Assembly (NCBI RefSeq): GCF_000214495.1
Contig: NZ_AFIJ01000026.1
Span: forward strand, 1-50,167
Reading direction: 5' to 3'
From: Megasphaera lornae
Lineage (GTDB): Bacteria; Bacillota; Negativicutes; Veillonellales; Megasphaeraceae
DNA length: 50,167 nucleotides
The position numbers and the translations under genes are program-made. Within the stretch, counting starts at the first letter, position 1; each line of letters begins with the position of its first letter. The notes under the pieces are model-generated. The model did not search any database. It had not been told where the DNA came from and worked only from the letters and a program-made list of their open reading frames with translations. Of this stretch, positions 37,505-45,906 are shown piece after piece.

Positions 37505-38968
37505 CTATTGATGTGCAGCGACATATTTCTGCGTTCGGCTCTTAGGCCGTTCCGGACAGGTCATTTTCAACGTTCCGGCTTCTACTAAAGGACGCACGTA
37601 TTTATTGATAGCATAGCCGACGGTTTTTACTTGTAAAAAGTCGGCAATTTCTTTTCTTGTCCGCGGCGTCCGGCAAAAATCAAGCAAATTTTTCTTCCCG
37701 TTCTCTGCATCTGTCTCCGCAGTACCTGCTTCTACTGTATTATAGAATGTGACGACAAATTCATTGCGCCTGTTTTCAAATTTAGGTTCAGGCAATCCAT
37801 AGGCTTTCATTTCGTTACGCATCGTAGGGATACCAGAATACCGATTTTCCGCCTCCGTCATACTCTCGGCCATGACGGCCAATGCGGGATTTCGTATGTC
37901 TGTCTTGGCAATACCTAATTGGTCTACTGTCATTCTCCCATATAGGCTGCCGGGGCTATGGATTTCCATTCGATCGGTAAACATGTCAATTTGAATGGGC
38001 ATCCCTTCCGTATAAAAGCTATAATCGCGATGAATAACGGCGTTCAATACGGCTTCACGAATGGCAGCAATCGGATATTCCGTCTGGTCTTTCCGTTCTC
38101 CCGTTGTTCGGTCTATGACCGTCCTCACCTTCATATTGCGAACGCAAAACGCAATAGCTTCTTTTACCATAACAGTTAGGCTGCCTTCAATTCTCTTATT
38201 GTCTAGAAAACGAACATCTTGCTCCGTTGTATCGCCAATGGCGGTCCCCGGCACGATGATAGCCGTTATGCCTAATTGCGGAAAATATCCTTGCGGATAT
38301 ATACCAAAATTCAGCAACGCCGCCAATATAGGCTTACCGTTTCGCAATATATTCAGCATTTCATACATCATAGCCTCCGGCAACTGGGCAAATTTAGGCC
38401 GGTCAATTTTTTTCTGCTCAATATAGAGAGCTACACTGTCTTGATCTAAAGATTTTAAGCTTGCCCGTTCCACAAGGCGTTCATCGTCATGCAAATGCTT
38501 TCGGAATGCTTCCAAACTATACAACTCATAGTCCGTCATATGTAAATCGGCATCGCCAACGCGAATATAAGAGCCTTTAATCCTTCCGGTCCCGGTATAA
38601 TAACAAGGTCGTTCCGAGATGTCCAGGCCTGGGATTTCTGCGGAACAAATATAGGCGCCGTCGTATTCGGCAACCGTAAAAACAGCTCGCACCGGCGGCT
38701 CCATTTGTAAACACTGAGCCGTAACTTTTTTCTGCAAGTCCTGCAAATCATACACGCCGACAATTTTGAAATCCTGCGTTTCATCTATGCCAAAAATCAA
38801 AATTCCGCCGTTATCTTGATTGGAAAAACTAGACAATGTATCATACAACCGATTAGGACACCCTTTTTCCGCTGCTTTTAATTCAATATTTTGTTTTTCC
38901 GTCTTTTGATTTATAATTTCGTTTACTAATTCTATTAAATTTTCTGGTAGCATTTTATAATTCACCAC
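37505..38968 (-). CDS. AlbA_2/Schlafen-type ATP-binding protein (RecG-like C-terminus)
   Basis: 487 residues. The N-terminal AlbA_2 domain shows IELKAAEKG...SFSNQDNGGILIFGIDET (about 28-62), as in Schlafen-like proteins. The middle and C-terminal parts (YPIAAIREAVLNAVIHRDYS, then HSPGSLYGRMTVDQL and NPALAVMAE) match the HATPase_c_4-like domain of putative ATP-dependent helicases/transcriptional regulators, and a winged-helix follows (FLQVKTVGYAINKYVRPLVEAG). These proteins are common in mobile and defence regions; the exact role is unknown. It stands where an hsdM or complete hsdS would be expected between the hsdR remnant and the hsdS cassette. Confidence 0.85.
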   Translation of the reverse strand: MVNYKMLPENLIELVNEIINQKTEKQNIELKAAEKGCPNRLYDTLSSFSNQDNGGILIFGIDETQDFKIVGVYDLQDLQKKVTAQCLQMEPPVRAVFTVAEYDGAYICSAEIPGLDISERPCYYTGTGRIKGSYIRVGDADLHMTDYELYSLEAFRKHLHDDERLVERASLKSLDQDSVALYIEQKKIDRPKFAQLPEAMMYEMLNILRNGKPILAALLNFGIYPQGYFPQLGITAIIVPGTAIGDTTEQDVRFLDNKRIEGSLTVMVKEAIAFCVRNMKVRTVIDRTTGERKDQTEYPIAAIREAVLNAVIHRDYSFYTEGMPIQIDMFTDRMEIHSPGSLYGRMTVDQLGIAKTDIRNPALAVMAESMTEAENRYSGIPTMRNEMKAYGLPEPKFENRRNEFVVTFYNTVEAGTAETDAENGKKNLLDFCRTPRTRKEIADFLQVKTVGYAINKYVRPLVEAGTLKMTCPERPKSRTQKYVAAHQ

Positions 38969-39143
38969 CTTTTATAAAATCAATGTCCTAAAATTTTATT
39001 ATCTTTTTTATATTTTATTATTTTCAATCATATTTTTATATATTTTATTATCAAATGATTATATATCATATATTATATTTTATATTTTATATTTGTCAAT
39101 TACCTTTTATATTTTATCCACATTCTATATCCCATTATAGCAG
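38969..39143. other. Extremely AT-rich tract with repeated TATATTTTAT
   Basis: About 175 bases, mostly A and T, in which TATATTTTAT or close variants recur at least five times (39010-39117). It lies directly upstream of the AlbA_2 gene. It may be a promoter/operator array or a site of strand opening; it could also be simple low-complexity sequence. Confidence 0.4.
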
Positions 39144-39896
39144 TTAATTCGGCTTTTTTATTTCAAAACCGCCACGTAAAATAAATTCACGCAATATTTT
39201 GTCAATTTTCACGGGGATTTTAGGAGGTATAATTGATTTCCCTTCGATTTTTTCAAAATACGCTTTAGCTTTCTGTTTATCCACTGTTGCTTTCAAAGCA
39301 TCAAACCGCCCAAATTCATTGATATTGCCCTCTGTGATTTGCAAGGCCATAAGAGCACGAAGTTTCTGTTCATCTAGTCCAAAGACCTCAGCAAAACGAT
39401 GCAGTTGATCGTCCTTGGCTTTGGTCATGTATTCCGTAATGTAGTCTCGCAAGGTTTTGTCACCTTCTGGTACCACATCGCCCCGCTGAATGTCATGTAG
39501 GAAAATATTAGCATATTTTTGTTCTTCCTGCGTCAACGTCGCAAACGTCTTATGCAGTTCATCGACAGCTTGTTTAAGCGCCTCTGCATTATCTCCTTCT
39601 TGTCGGAGTATCTTCGGGAATTTCTCAAAGCGGGTATTCATGTAATCCGAATCAATCATATCCGTGTCAATAGCTGTAAGATAGCCTTCAATATCATAGG
39701 GTACATCTTCATCTCCATTGGAGCCATCACCCGTCCCAAATAATTCTTTATAGCGAAGCGCTAACGTTTTATAACTCTTTTCGTCTAAGGCTACGTTGAT
39801 AATATATGATTCAGCGGATTCATCTTTAGTAAATTCATAGAACAGATTATTCCAGGTAAAACTTGGCGTTTCAATCGATTGGCTTTTAGGCCGCAT
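39144..39896 (-). pseudogene. C-terminal remnant of a type I restriction endonuclease subunit R (hsdR)
   Basis: 250 residues corresponding only to the C-terminal helical part of EcoR124-type HsdR: ETPSFTWNNLFYEFTKDESAESYIINVALDEKSYKTLALRYKELF, then FGRFDALKATVDKQKAKAYFEKIEGKSIIPPKIPVKIDKILREFILRGGF. The nuclease and helicase motor domains (some 750 or more residues) are missing, so it cannot cut or translocate. A usable RBS (AAGGA before ATG 39896) exists, so a stable fragment could still be made. With the hsdS cassettes it marks a decayed type I locus. Confidence 0.8.
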
Positions 39897-39963
39897 TGAT
39901 TTTCCTTATTCTAATTTCATTTTAAAAAGCCTGGAATCAAAACATGTTTTACCAATTTTACAA

Positions 39964-40272
39964 ATGGCAACTCTCCCTACACCAACATATTATGCGAATG
40001 AAAGTGAAAGAATTAAAAATTATACATTGGGAATTAAAGCCAATATCCTTTTTTTATGCAACAGGGCATTTCGTAAAACAGTATTCAAATTGGTTCCCTA
40101 CGAACAATTGATTCGTGAGAATTACCAACTAACAAGTGTTGAACAAATAATGGAATCTCGCAATATCATGGCAAAAGAACTTATCTCTTCAAATGCTTAT
40201 GCTTTATTGCAAAAAGACATAACTACTCCTTTATTTGATTTAGAAGCTGCCATAAGTAAAGAACATCAATAG
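39964..40272 (+). CDS. Hypothetical protein at the island's right end
   Basis: 102 residues (MATLPTPTYYANESERIKN...). I do not recognise it. The composition (Ile, Lys, Asn and Glu rich, one Cys) is that of a soluble protein. No good RBS precedes ATG 39964, and an overlapping frame from 39945 (MFYQFYKWQLSLHQHIM) is also open for 55 codons, so this may be a degraded gene with a frameshift. Confidence 0.35.
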   Translation: MATLPTPTYYANESERIKNYTLGIKANILFLCNRAFRKTVFKLVPYEQLIRENYQLTSVEQIMESRNIMAKELISSNAYALLQKDITTPLFDLEAAISKEHQ

Positions 40273-40290
40273 CATAGGGCTACAAGGGGC

Positions 40291-40348
40291 AAAAAAGGGG
40301 CAAACTTTTCTATGTTTTTGTATTCATAGAAAAGTCCGCCCCTTTTTT
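40291..40348. terminator. Bidirectional terminator near the island's right end
   Basis: AAAAAAGGGGC, then ACTTTTCTATG, a short loop, and the complementary arms CATAGAAAAGT and GCCCCTTTTTT. It can terminate the plus-strand hypothetical gene and the minus-strand acetyltransferase gene. Confidence 0.88.
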
Positions 40349-40414
40349 CGGTACGCCGAAAGCGGCTATTTTATGCGATTTTTGTTTGTCTTGGCTTCAA
40401 GGAAATTCCTTGTT

Positions 40415-40431
40415 TTTAATACCATTCATTA
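40415..40431 (+). repeat. Right direct repeat of the island (att-like), at the 3' end of the acetyltransferase gene
   Basis: TTTAATACCATTCATTA, identical to 31934-31950; the complement encodes the final NEWY and stop of the Eis-like protein. Confidence 0.7.
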
Positions 40432-41579
40432 ATAAAACAAGACGTAGGCGGAAACACTTCCTGCAATGCGGCCAATTCTTCCTTCGTTCCCCGTAATTTA
40501 TCATAAAACGCCAACTCCTTTGCCTGTACGGCACCCCATACTAACAGTCCCAACGAACCGATCGGCATGGATACACCTTGTCGACAAGTCGTTTTTTCCA
40601 CCTTTCCGCACCCGTTGTCTACGGTTAATTTCCACCAACCGGTATTCCATTCCGCTAACGGATCCGTAATATGTAATACCATTTCCTGCCGTACTGTTTT
40701 TGCATACGGAATAGCTTCCAAACAATGTGGCACGTCTACAATCCGCCCCGTCATAAACGGAATCGTTTCATGCCCTTTTTTCCCGTCCGGATAAAAGCGA
40801 TACGATTGATCCTGCAGGCCTTCATTCCATTGAAAAACATCTCCTTGTGAGCGATGATTGTACATATATGCTAATAACCCTTTTTTTCCCTTCCAGGAAG
40901 AATAAATAAATTCTCCGGCATAAATAATGGGGTCTCCCAATTTATAAAAAGCATACCCTACCGGTTCTTCGCCGTCATAACAAAGGACAATATTCCCTTC
41001 CGCCAATTGAGCTTCTATATGACTGTGCCATGACGCTTCATCTCTCACCGCATATCCTGAAAGCGATTTCGTATACGCATCATATACCTGTTTTAAATCC
41101 TTCCACGCCTGAAAAGATTGTACAAACTTATAGCGCATATTTTTTTCAGTCAACGGGCGCAATGCGTCCAAAGACAAGGTTTCCCGCCATTGATGACAAT
41201 ATAATTCATATCCGTACGGTTGATAAAACCCTGCTTTTGAAGGCATAAGAATCTGTATATACTGCCCCTTCTGCCGCATTTCCCGCAACGCCGCCGCTAA
41301 CAGTTTTCCGCCGGCACCGCTACTTCTGGCTGCCGGCTGCGTCGCCAACCCGACAACATACGAAGTTTCTACGTCCCGACCGCGCAATCGCAACGTATAC
41401 GGATTTAAATGCGTCAAACATTGTACTTCTCCGTCTTCTTCGCCCAATAATACTTGTTCGGGCTTATAATATTTCGTAAAGTACCATTGAAAAAACGGGT
41501 CCTCTTTCGGTTCAAAACAATAGTCCCACAAAGATTCCACAACCGCGCGATCTGCCGGTGTTGATAAACGAAACTTCAT
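40416..41579 (-). CDS. Eis-like GNAT N-acetyltransferase
   Basis: 387 residues from ATG 41579, chosen for the strong AGGGGGG upstream; a longer frame has no RBS. The first GNAT domain shows VVGLATQPAARSSGAGGKLLAAALREM (acetyl-CoA loop, V/I-x-x-V...Q/RxxGxG/A) and PSKAGFYQPYGYELYCHQW, typical of the Eis/YpeA-like family with two GNAT lobes and a C-terminal SCP2-like domain (PLAEWNTGWWKLTVDNG). Members acetylate aminoglycosides or other amines; the natural substrate here is unknown. The gene's last codons coincide with the island repeat. Confidence 0.9.
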   Translation of the reverse strand: MKFRLSTPADRAVVESLWDYCFEPKEDPFFQWYFTKYYKPEQVLLGEEDGEVQCLTHLNPYTLRLRGRDVETSYVVGLATQPAARSSGAGGKLLAAALREMRQKGQYIQILMPSKAGFYQPYGYELYCHQWRETLSLDALRPLTEKNMRYKFVQSFQAWKDLKQVYDAYTKSLSGYAVRDEASWHSHIEAQLAEGNIVLCYDGEEPVGYAFYKLGDPIIYAGEFIYSSWKGKKGLLAYMYNHRSQGDVFQWNEGLQDQSYRFYPDGKKGHETIPFMTGRIVDVPHCLEAIPYAKTVRQEMVLHITDPLAEWNTGWWKLTVDNGCGKVEKTTCRQGVSMPIGSLGLLVWGAVQAKELAFYDKLRGTKEELAALQEVFPPTSCFINEWY

Positions 41580-41596
41580 ATGCTGTTCCCCCCTTA

Positions 41597-41626
41597 AAAA
41601 TAAAACCTCCCGAACGGAGAGTTCGG
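41597..41626 (-). terminator. Terminator-like hairpin between the DUF2156 and acetyltransferase genes
   Basis: Minus-strand stem CCGAAC (loop of 5) GTTCGG followed by GAGGTTTTATTTTT. It lies 30 bases after the DUF2156 stop codon and just before the acetyltransferase RBS, so it may attenuate read-through. Confidence 0.6.
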
Positions 41627-41656
41627 TACTTTCTCCGCCCAAGAGGTATACGACTC

Positions 41657-42577
41657 TCAGTCTTTTAACGTAACATCAAATTTTTCTACAAAATGACACG
41701 GGTTATACGATTCCTTGGAATGTCGCAATCCGGGAATTCCCATGTCTTCTTCTCTGTTAATATACGTCGTGTGACTCCAGGCATGCACGACAAATTCATG
41801 ATTAATAGCCTGATACAACCCGCGAATCTGCGGATCGCTCTTTTCAAAATGAATAATGGCCGTATCATTATTCAACATTTCTCCAACCGAAAACGCAACA
41901 ATTTTATTAAAAATCCGAATCGCGCCTCCGGTTGCCCCCAACGCCGTCCAATGACGAAAAACCTGTTCAATAGCCTGCCGTTCACCGCTCAGTTCAGCAG
42001 CGTCTTCTTGATCGGCATGTTGTTGATACCAGGTCGTTTCCGCCGCCAAACATTCGTCCAAAATATCTTCCGTAATCGGTTCATATTCCCAGCGAGCAAT
42101 ATATTCACTCCGAAAATGATTCAAATTATTTTTCTTTTGCCTATATTTTTTACCGGAAAGATTAATTAAATTTTGTGTTAAATATACGTATTCATAATTA
42201 TCCCGATCCGGGGTAAACGTATAACATTCCGGACAGTATGCCCGAATACGTTCGGCTGCCGCCGGCGTTACGCCTTTTAATAAAAACGGATAGCCGTGAT
42301 CGGCAAACCATTGCTGCATACGTTCCAGTCCCTTAATAAAATCGCTGTCTTTACCGGTAAAGGGCGGTATCCAAAATTGTTTGTTCCCTCTTCCCGAACG
42401 TATATATAAAATATTATTTTCTTCCGCCCATTGAATTTCATAAGGTTTTTGCCAGGCAAATAACGCCATAAACGTGGCGTCCGCCTGTTCATACCGGCGT
42501 TGTTTAAAATATTCATCAAAACAAGGTTTATCTTCCAACTGTATTTCTTTAAACTGTATAATAACGATTCCCTCCAA
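41657..42577 (-). CDS. DUF2156 protein (phosphatidylglycerol lysyltransferase C-terminal-like, GNAT fold)
   Basis: About 306 residues. Matches the DUF2156 family: AWQKPYEIQWAEENNILYIRSG near 45, GKKYRQKKNNLNHFRSEY near 140, and FSVGEMLNNDTAIIHFEKSDPQIRGLYQAINHEF near 225, a double-GNAT aminoacyltransferase-like fold. No membrane segment. Start is unclear: TTG 42577 overlaps the only RBS (GGAGGG), whereas the family usually begins MIQFKEI, and here ATT ATA CAG TTT at 42562 sits 7 bases after the RBS, so a rare ATT start is likely. Function unknown; possibly amine acylation like its neighbour. Confidence 0.85.
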   Translation of the reverse strand: MEGIVIIQFKEIQLEDKPCFDEYFKQRRYEQADATFMALFAWQKPYEIQWAEENNILYIRSGRGNKQFWIPPFTGKDSDFIKGLERMQQWFADHGYPFLLKGVTPAAAERIRAYCPECYTFTPDRDNYEYVYLTQNLINLSGKKYRQKKNNLNHFRSEYIARWEYEPITEDILDECLAAETTWYQQHADQEDAAELSGERQAIEQVFRHWTALGATGGAIRIFNKIVAFSVGEMLNNDTAIIHFEKSDPQIRGLYQAINHEFVVHAWSHTTYINREEDMGIPGLRHSKESYNPCHFVEKFDVTLKD

Positions 42578-42586
42578 ACTATGTAC

Positions 42587-43195
42587 TTATCCCTTTGATA
42601 CAAAAGGATTTCCTTTTATAAAAAAACGCCAAGGAAAAAATTTTCCCTTCTCCGCATACTCAATATGTATGCGCGGACCGGTACCGATAGAAAACCGCTC
42701 CCCATACGGCGACCCGGCAATATATAAGGAATCTCCCCACAACGGAAGCCCATTTTCTTGACGCGAAATTTCCATGGCCGCACAAAGTTTTCCCGGGCCG
42801 TTAGTTACGGCGGGATTCATCTTTTCCCGCCGGCGATTGTGCAACATCGCCTCTATTCCCCCGACCGGTTCTACCGCTCGAATCAGCACCGCCTGCGCAT
42901 CGTCTTTTGCCGACGTTACTACATTAAAGCAATGATACATCCCATAAATTAAATATACATAACTGATGCCGCCGGCTTCAAACATGGGCGCATTTCGCAA
43001 GGTACGACCGCGAAAAGCATGAGAACCGTCATCCGCCGCCCCTTTATAAAAGCCGCCATACGCTTCCGTTTCTACAATTTTTCCTATATATTCGGCGGTC
43101 TTTGTACAATGGATAAGATATTGTCCCAATAATTTGGGAGCAATATGTATCGCGGCGTCTTGAAATTCTTCTTTACTCCATGTCATAGTTTTCAT
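42587..43195 (-). CDS. DNA-3-methyladenine glycosylase (AAG/MPG type)
   Basis: Base-excision repair enzyme removing alkylated purines. 202 residues. Family motifs: GKIVETEAYGGFYKGAADDGSHAFRGRTLRNAPMFEAGGISYVYLIYGMYHCFNVV contains the catalytic Glu-Tyr and the DNA-intercalating YGMYHCFNV; NGPGKLCAAMEISRQENG and GTGPRIHIEYA follow. Tightly packed between the IclR-type regulator (3 bases) and the DUF2156 gene, so it is probably cotranscribed. Confidence 0.95.
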   Translation of the reverse strand: MKTMTWSKEEFQDAAIHIAPKLLGQYLIHCTKTAEYIGKIVETEAYGGFYKGAADDGSHAFRGRTLRNAPMFEAGGISYVYLIYGMYHCFNVVTSAKDDAQAVLIRAVEPVGGIEAMLHNRRREKMNPAVTNGPGKLCAAMEISRQENGLPLWGDSLYIAGSPYGERFSIGTGPRIHIEYAEKGKFFPWRFFIKGNPFVSKG

Positions 43196-43198
43196 ATT

Positions 43199-43936
43199 TT
43201 AATGATGTCCTAATAAATGAGAAATCTCATTCGCATATTGATTAAGTGTAAATAACATCTTTTGCCGTACAGAATCGTAAAAACGCATAGTCGGTCCGGC
43301 AATCGTTAAAGCCGCCGCAATCCCGCAGTTTCCCTGCAGTATAGGAACCGCTATAGCAAATAACCCGTGTTCACTTTCATCTTGTGTAACCGCATACCCG
43401 TGTCGACGAATCGCATGTAATGCCGACAAGGTAATCGCCCCGTATTCTTCACAAATACGTTGTTGTTCCGCCGGGGACGACCATGCCAGTAATACTTTTC
43501 CCGCCGCGCCTTTATAAATAGGTACCGATTCTCCCGCCGGAATGACCCGTCGCAAAGCATGGGAACTTTCTACCGCTTCCAAACACAGGCGACTGTCGCC
43601 TTCGGCAATATAAATACTTGCCGTCTCATTAAAATCTTGTTGCAACCTTCGTAAATAAGGTTTTGACAACGTACCTATATTGCCGGTGCGCAGAGACAAA
43701 CGACCTAACGCCAAGGCCTTATCCCCCAATCGATATTGACGTGTTTTCAAATCGCGTTGTAAATATTGTCTTTCCGCCAACGTATTTACAATACGAAAAG
43801 CCGTAGAAATATTCAGCGTTGTATATCCGGCAATCTCTTTTAACGATAACCCTCTATTACTTTTTAGAAATAAGTCCAGCACGTCTAAACTTTTTTCTAC
43901 CGACTTTAATAACCCCCGTGTATGCGACTGTTCCAC
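43199..43936 (-). CDS. IclR family transcriptional regulator
   Basis: 245 residues. The N-terminal winged helix-turn-helix (SVEKSLDVLDLFLKSNRGLSLKEIAGYTTLNISTAFRIVNTLAERQYLQRD, about 12-62) and the C-terminal IclR effector domain (GKVLLAWSSPAEQQRICEEYG, VTQDESEHGLFAIAVPILQ) are both complete. Effector and target genes are not evident; the neighbours are a repair glycosylase and a membrane-fusion protein, not a catabolic operon. Confidence 0.94.
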   Translation of the reverse strand: MEQSHTRGLLKSVEKSLDVLDLFLKSNRGLSLKEIAGYTTLNISTAFRIVNTLAERQYLQRDLKTRQYRLGDKALALGRLSLRTGNIGTLSKPYLRRLQQDFNETASIYIAEGDSRLCLEAVESSHALRRVIPAGESVPIYKGAAGKVLLAWSSPAEQQRICEEYGAITLSALHAIRRHGYAVTQDESEHGLFAIAVPILQGNCGIAAALTIAGPTMRFYDSVRQKMLFTLNQYANEISHLLGHH

Positions 43937-43957
43937 TGTTACACCGGCCTCCCGTCT

Positions 43958-45037
43958 TTACCGAGTCTTTACTTTCATCCCGATTTGTAAAGAAGCGGGC
44001 GGATCGGAAACCACCCGTTCTCCCGCCTGTAATCCGTCCAAAATAACTACCCGTCCGGCGACGGTATCCCCCGTCAAAACAGCCCGCGTATCCACGATAC
44101 CTTTATCATTGACAATGTATACAAAATCGCCGCTGTCTTTCGTTTGTACCGCTTTTTTAGCTACAGTCAACTGTGGCGCCTGCCGCTCCGTACTTAACCG
44201 CACATAACACAATTCCCCGGGAGAAAATGACTTGTCGGCATTGGTAAAAGTGATTTTAGCGACAAACGTTCCTGTAGACGGATCTTTTACGGTCGTCAAG
44301 TACGTCAGTCGTCCCGGTTCCGTTTTTCCGGAAGGATTCATAATATCAATGTGCAACCCTCCCTTATGCCATGCATCTCCCAAAGTTTTTATATAATTTT
44401 CAGGTACGGTTACACTCACTACCAACGGAGAAATTTGTTGTATCGTCGCCAGTACTTTTCCGGCTATCGCCAGTGACGGATTATCCGCTACCGCTGTAAT
44501 TCGTCCGGCAATAGGCGATACGATGACGGCATTGGCGAGCATGGCTTGTGCCGCTTCTACGGACGAAGACAACGCCGCCGTACCGGTGCCCGCTGTTACC
44601 GGAACGGCGGCAACCGCCGCTTGCCGCATAAGTCGGTCATATTCTACCCGGGAAATCGCCCCCAAGTTATACCAATTCGCCAACTTGGCCTGCTCCGCCG
44701 GATCTACCTTCGGTGTTACCGGCGCCGCTACCGCCGAAGTTGCGTAACGGGCCGTCTGTACTTGTCGCCGATATATACTGTCGTCTACTTTCGCCACTAC
44801 TTCCCCGGCCTGTACTTCTTGGCCCTTGACCAACGGGGTCGTAACAATTTTTCCCGAAAGTTTCGGAATAACATTCACTACCGTTAAAGAAGATACGCTT
44901 CCTTCTAACGTCAACGTGACGGGCGCCTGCGAAAAAGAAACCGTTTCCACCTTTACATCCATATTCTTACTGCAACCCGCTAAGCCTATGACAACTGCAA
45001 CGACTCCTATGAGGGAAAGCCATTTTTTTAATTGCAC
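43958..45037 (-). CDS. Efflux RND-type periplasmic adaptor lipoprotein (membrane fusion protein)
   Basis: 359 residues. Lipoprotein signal peptide with lipobox LAGC (Cys22). Barrel-sandwich half (VIPKLSGKIVTTPLVKGQEVQAGEVVAKVDD), a short hairpin with an Ala/Val-rich stretch in place of a long coiled coil, the second lipoyl half (ANAVIVSPIAGRITAV), then beta-barrel and membrane-proximal domains (FSPGELCYVRLS, VVSDPPASLQIGMKVK). Adaptors of this kind join an inner-membrane RND or ABC pump to an outer-membrane channel, in line with a diderm envelope. No pump or channel gene is adjacent, so the partner must be encoded elsewhere. Confidence 0.92.
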   Translation of the reverse strand: MQLKKWLSLIGVVAVVIGLAGCSKNMDVKVETVSFSQAPVTLTLEGSVSSLTVVNVIPKLSGKIVTTPLVKGQEVQAGEVVAKVDDSIYRRQVQTARYATSAVAAPVTPKVDPAEQAKLANWYNLGAISRVEYDRLMRQAAVAAVPVTAGTGTAALSSSVEAAQAMLANAVIVSPIAGRITAVADNPSLAIAGKVLATIQQISPLVVSVTVPENYIKTLGDAWHKGGLHIDIMNPSGKTEPGRLTYLTTVKDPSTGTFVAKITFTNADKSFSPGELCYVRLSTERQAPQLTVAKKAVQTKDSGDFVYIVNDKGIVDTRAVLTGDTVAGRVVILDGLQAGERVVSDPPASLQIGMKVKTR

Positions 45038-45056
45038 AAGATCACTTCACTATCCG

Positions 45057-45305
45057 TTAATGTAAAAACGTATAATACAACGTTACTAAAACTGTTCCCG
45101 GAAATCCGAAAATACCAATAATCAAACCGGTTACCAAAGTAATAGGAACGTGTGCCAAATGAAGGATATGACCGTATGTATTCACTATATGAAGAACGAC
45201 CAATCCGGAAATAATATGAAAAAACAATTTTCGCAAAGGTGCCAAAATAAGTTTATTCAGAAAAAAAAGAATAACGATTCCCAAGATAATCCACCAATAT
45301 TGCAT
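45057..45305 (-). CDS. BofA-like (pro-sigma-K processing inhibitor family) membrane protein
   Basis: 82 residues, almost entirely hydrophobic, with two or three membrane helices (WWIILGIVILFFLNKLILAPL; GLIIGIFGFPGTVLVTLYYTF). The GxPGxVLVxLYYxF C-terminus and position 10 bases after recR identify it as the BofA family member that follows recR in Firmicutes. In spore formers BofA inhibits SpoIVFB; what it does in this lineage, if it does not sporulate, is unclear. Confidence 0.85.
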   Translation of the reverse strand: MQYWWIILGIVILFFLNKLILAPLRKLFFHIISGLVVLHIVNTYGHILHLAHVPITLVTGLIIGIFGFPGTVLVTLYYTFLH

Positions 45306-45315
45306 CTATAGGGCC

Positions 45316-45906
45316 TCACATTTCCAGACGATTTGCCACTGCACCGGCTAACGTCGCTTCATCCGCATACTCAAGATCACCGCCTGCAGGCAGCCCTCTG
45401 GCAATACGGGTAACGCGAATGGGAACGGGTTTAAGCAATCTGGCTAAATACAAGGCGGTCGCTTCCCCTTCCACATCGGGATCCGTAGCAATAATAACCT
45501 CTTTTATTTCCGTATTTTCCAACCGTTGCAACAATTCTTTAATACGCAAATTATCGGCACCGATGCCGTCTAAAGGCGACAAAGCCCCCTGCAATACATG
45601 GTACAGGCCGCCGTAATTGCCGCTGCGCTCAACAGCCAACACATCTTGCGGCGTTTCCACCACGCAAATCATGGACCGGTCCCGTTTACGATCACTGCAA
45701 ATAGGACAGGGATCTTGTGAGGATAAATTAAAGCACTGCGAGCAAAAACACATTTTTTGTTTTGCCTCCTGCAACGCATGAATAAACTCATTTACCTTTT
45801 CTTGCGGCTCCTGTACCATATAATATGCCAATTTACGCGCAGTTTTAATCCCGATTCCCGGCAACCGGCGAAATTGCTCTGTTAAACGATCTAACGGCGT
45901 ATCCAT
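45316..45906 (-). CDS. recR: Recombination protein RecR
   Basis: 196 residues. Helix-hairpin-helix start (LDRLTEQFRRLPGIGIKTARKLAYYM), the zinc-finger CFCSQCFNLSSQDPCPICSD, the Toprim domain (MICVVETPQDVLAVERSGNYGGLYHVLQGALSPLDGIG...IIATDPDVEGEATALYLARLL) and the C-terminal Walker-like ARGLPAGGDLEYADEATLAGA. Works with RecO/RecF in gap repair. Its ATG shares a base with the ybaB stop (TAATG), so the two are translationally coupled. Confidence 0.97.
   Translation of the reverse strand: MDTPLDRLTEQFRRLPGIGIKTARKLAYYMVQEPQEKVNEFIHALQEAKQKMCFCSQCFNLSSQDPCPICSDRKRDRSMICVVETPQDVLAVERSGNYGGLYHVLQGALSPLDGIGADNLRIKELLQRLENTEIKEVIIATDPDVEGEATALYLARLLKPVPIRVTRIARGLPAGGDLEYADEATLAGAVANRLEM

Larger units (their letters stand above)
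31934..40431. mobile_element. Putative 8.5-kb genomic (defence) island bounded by a 17-bp direct repeat
   Basis: TTTAATACCATTCATTA occurs at 31934-31950 and at 40415-40431 in the same orientation. The right copy overlaps the last codons and stop (NEWY-stop) of the Eis-like acetyltransferase gene, as attachment sites at gene ends do. An 11-base match TTATGCGATTT lies inside each end (31979-31989 and 40371-40381). The interval is lower in GC than both flanks and holds only accessory genes: AAA ATPase, reverse transcriptase, hsdS cassettes with recombinase, AlbA_2 protein, hsdR remnant. No relaxase or end-located integrase is seen, so its mobility is inferred. Confidence 0.65.
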
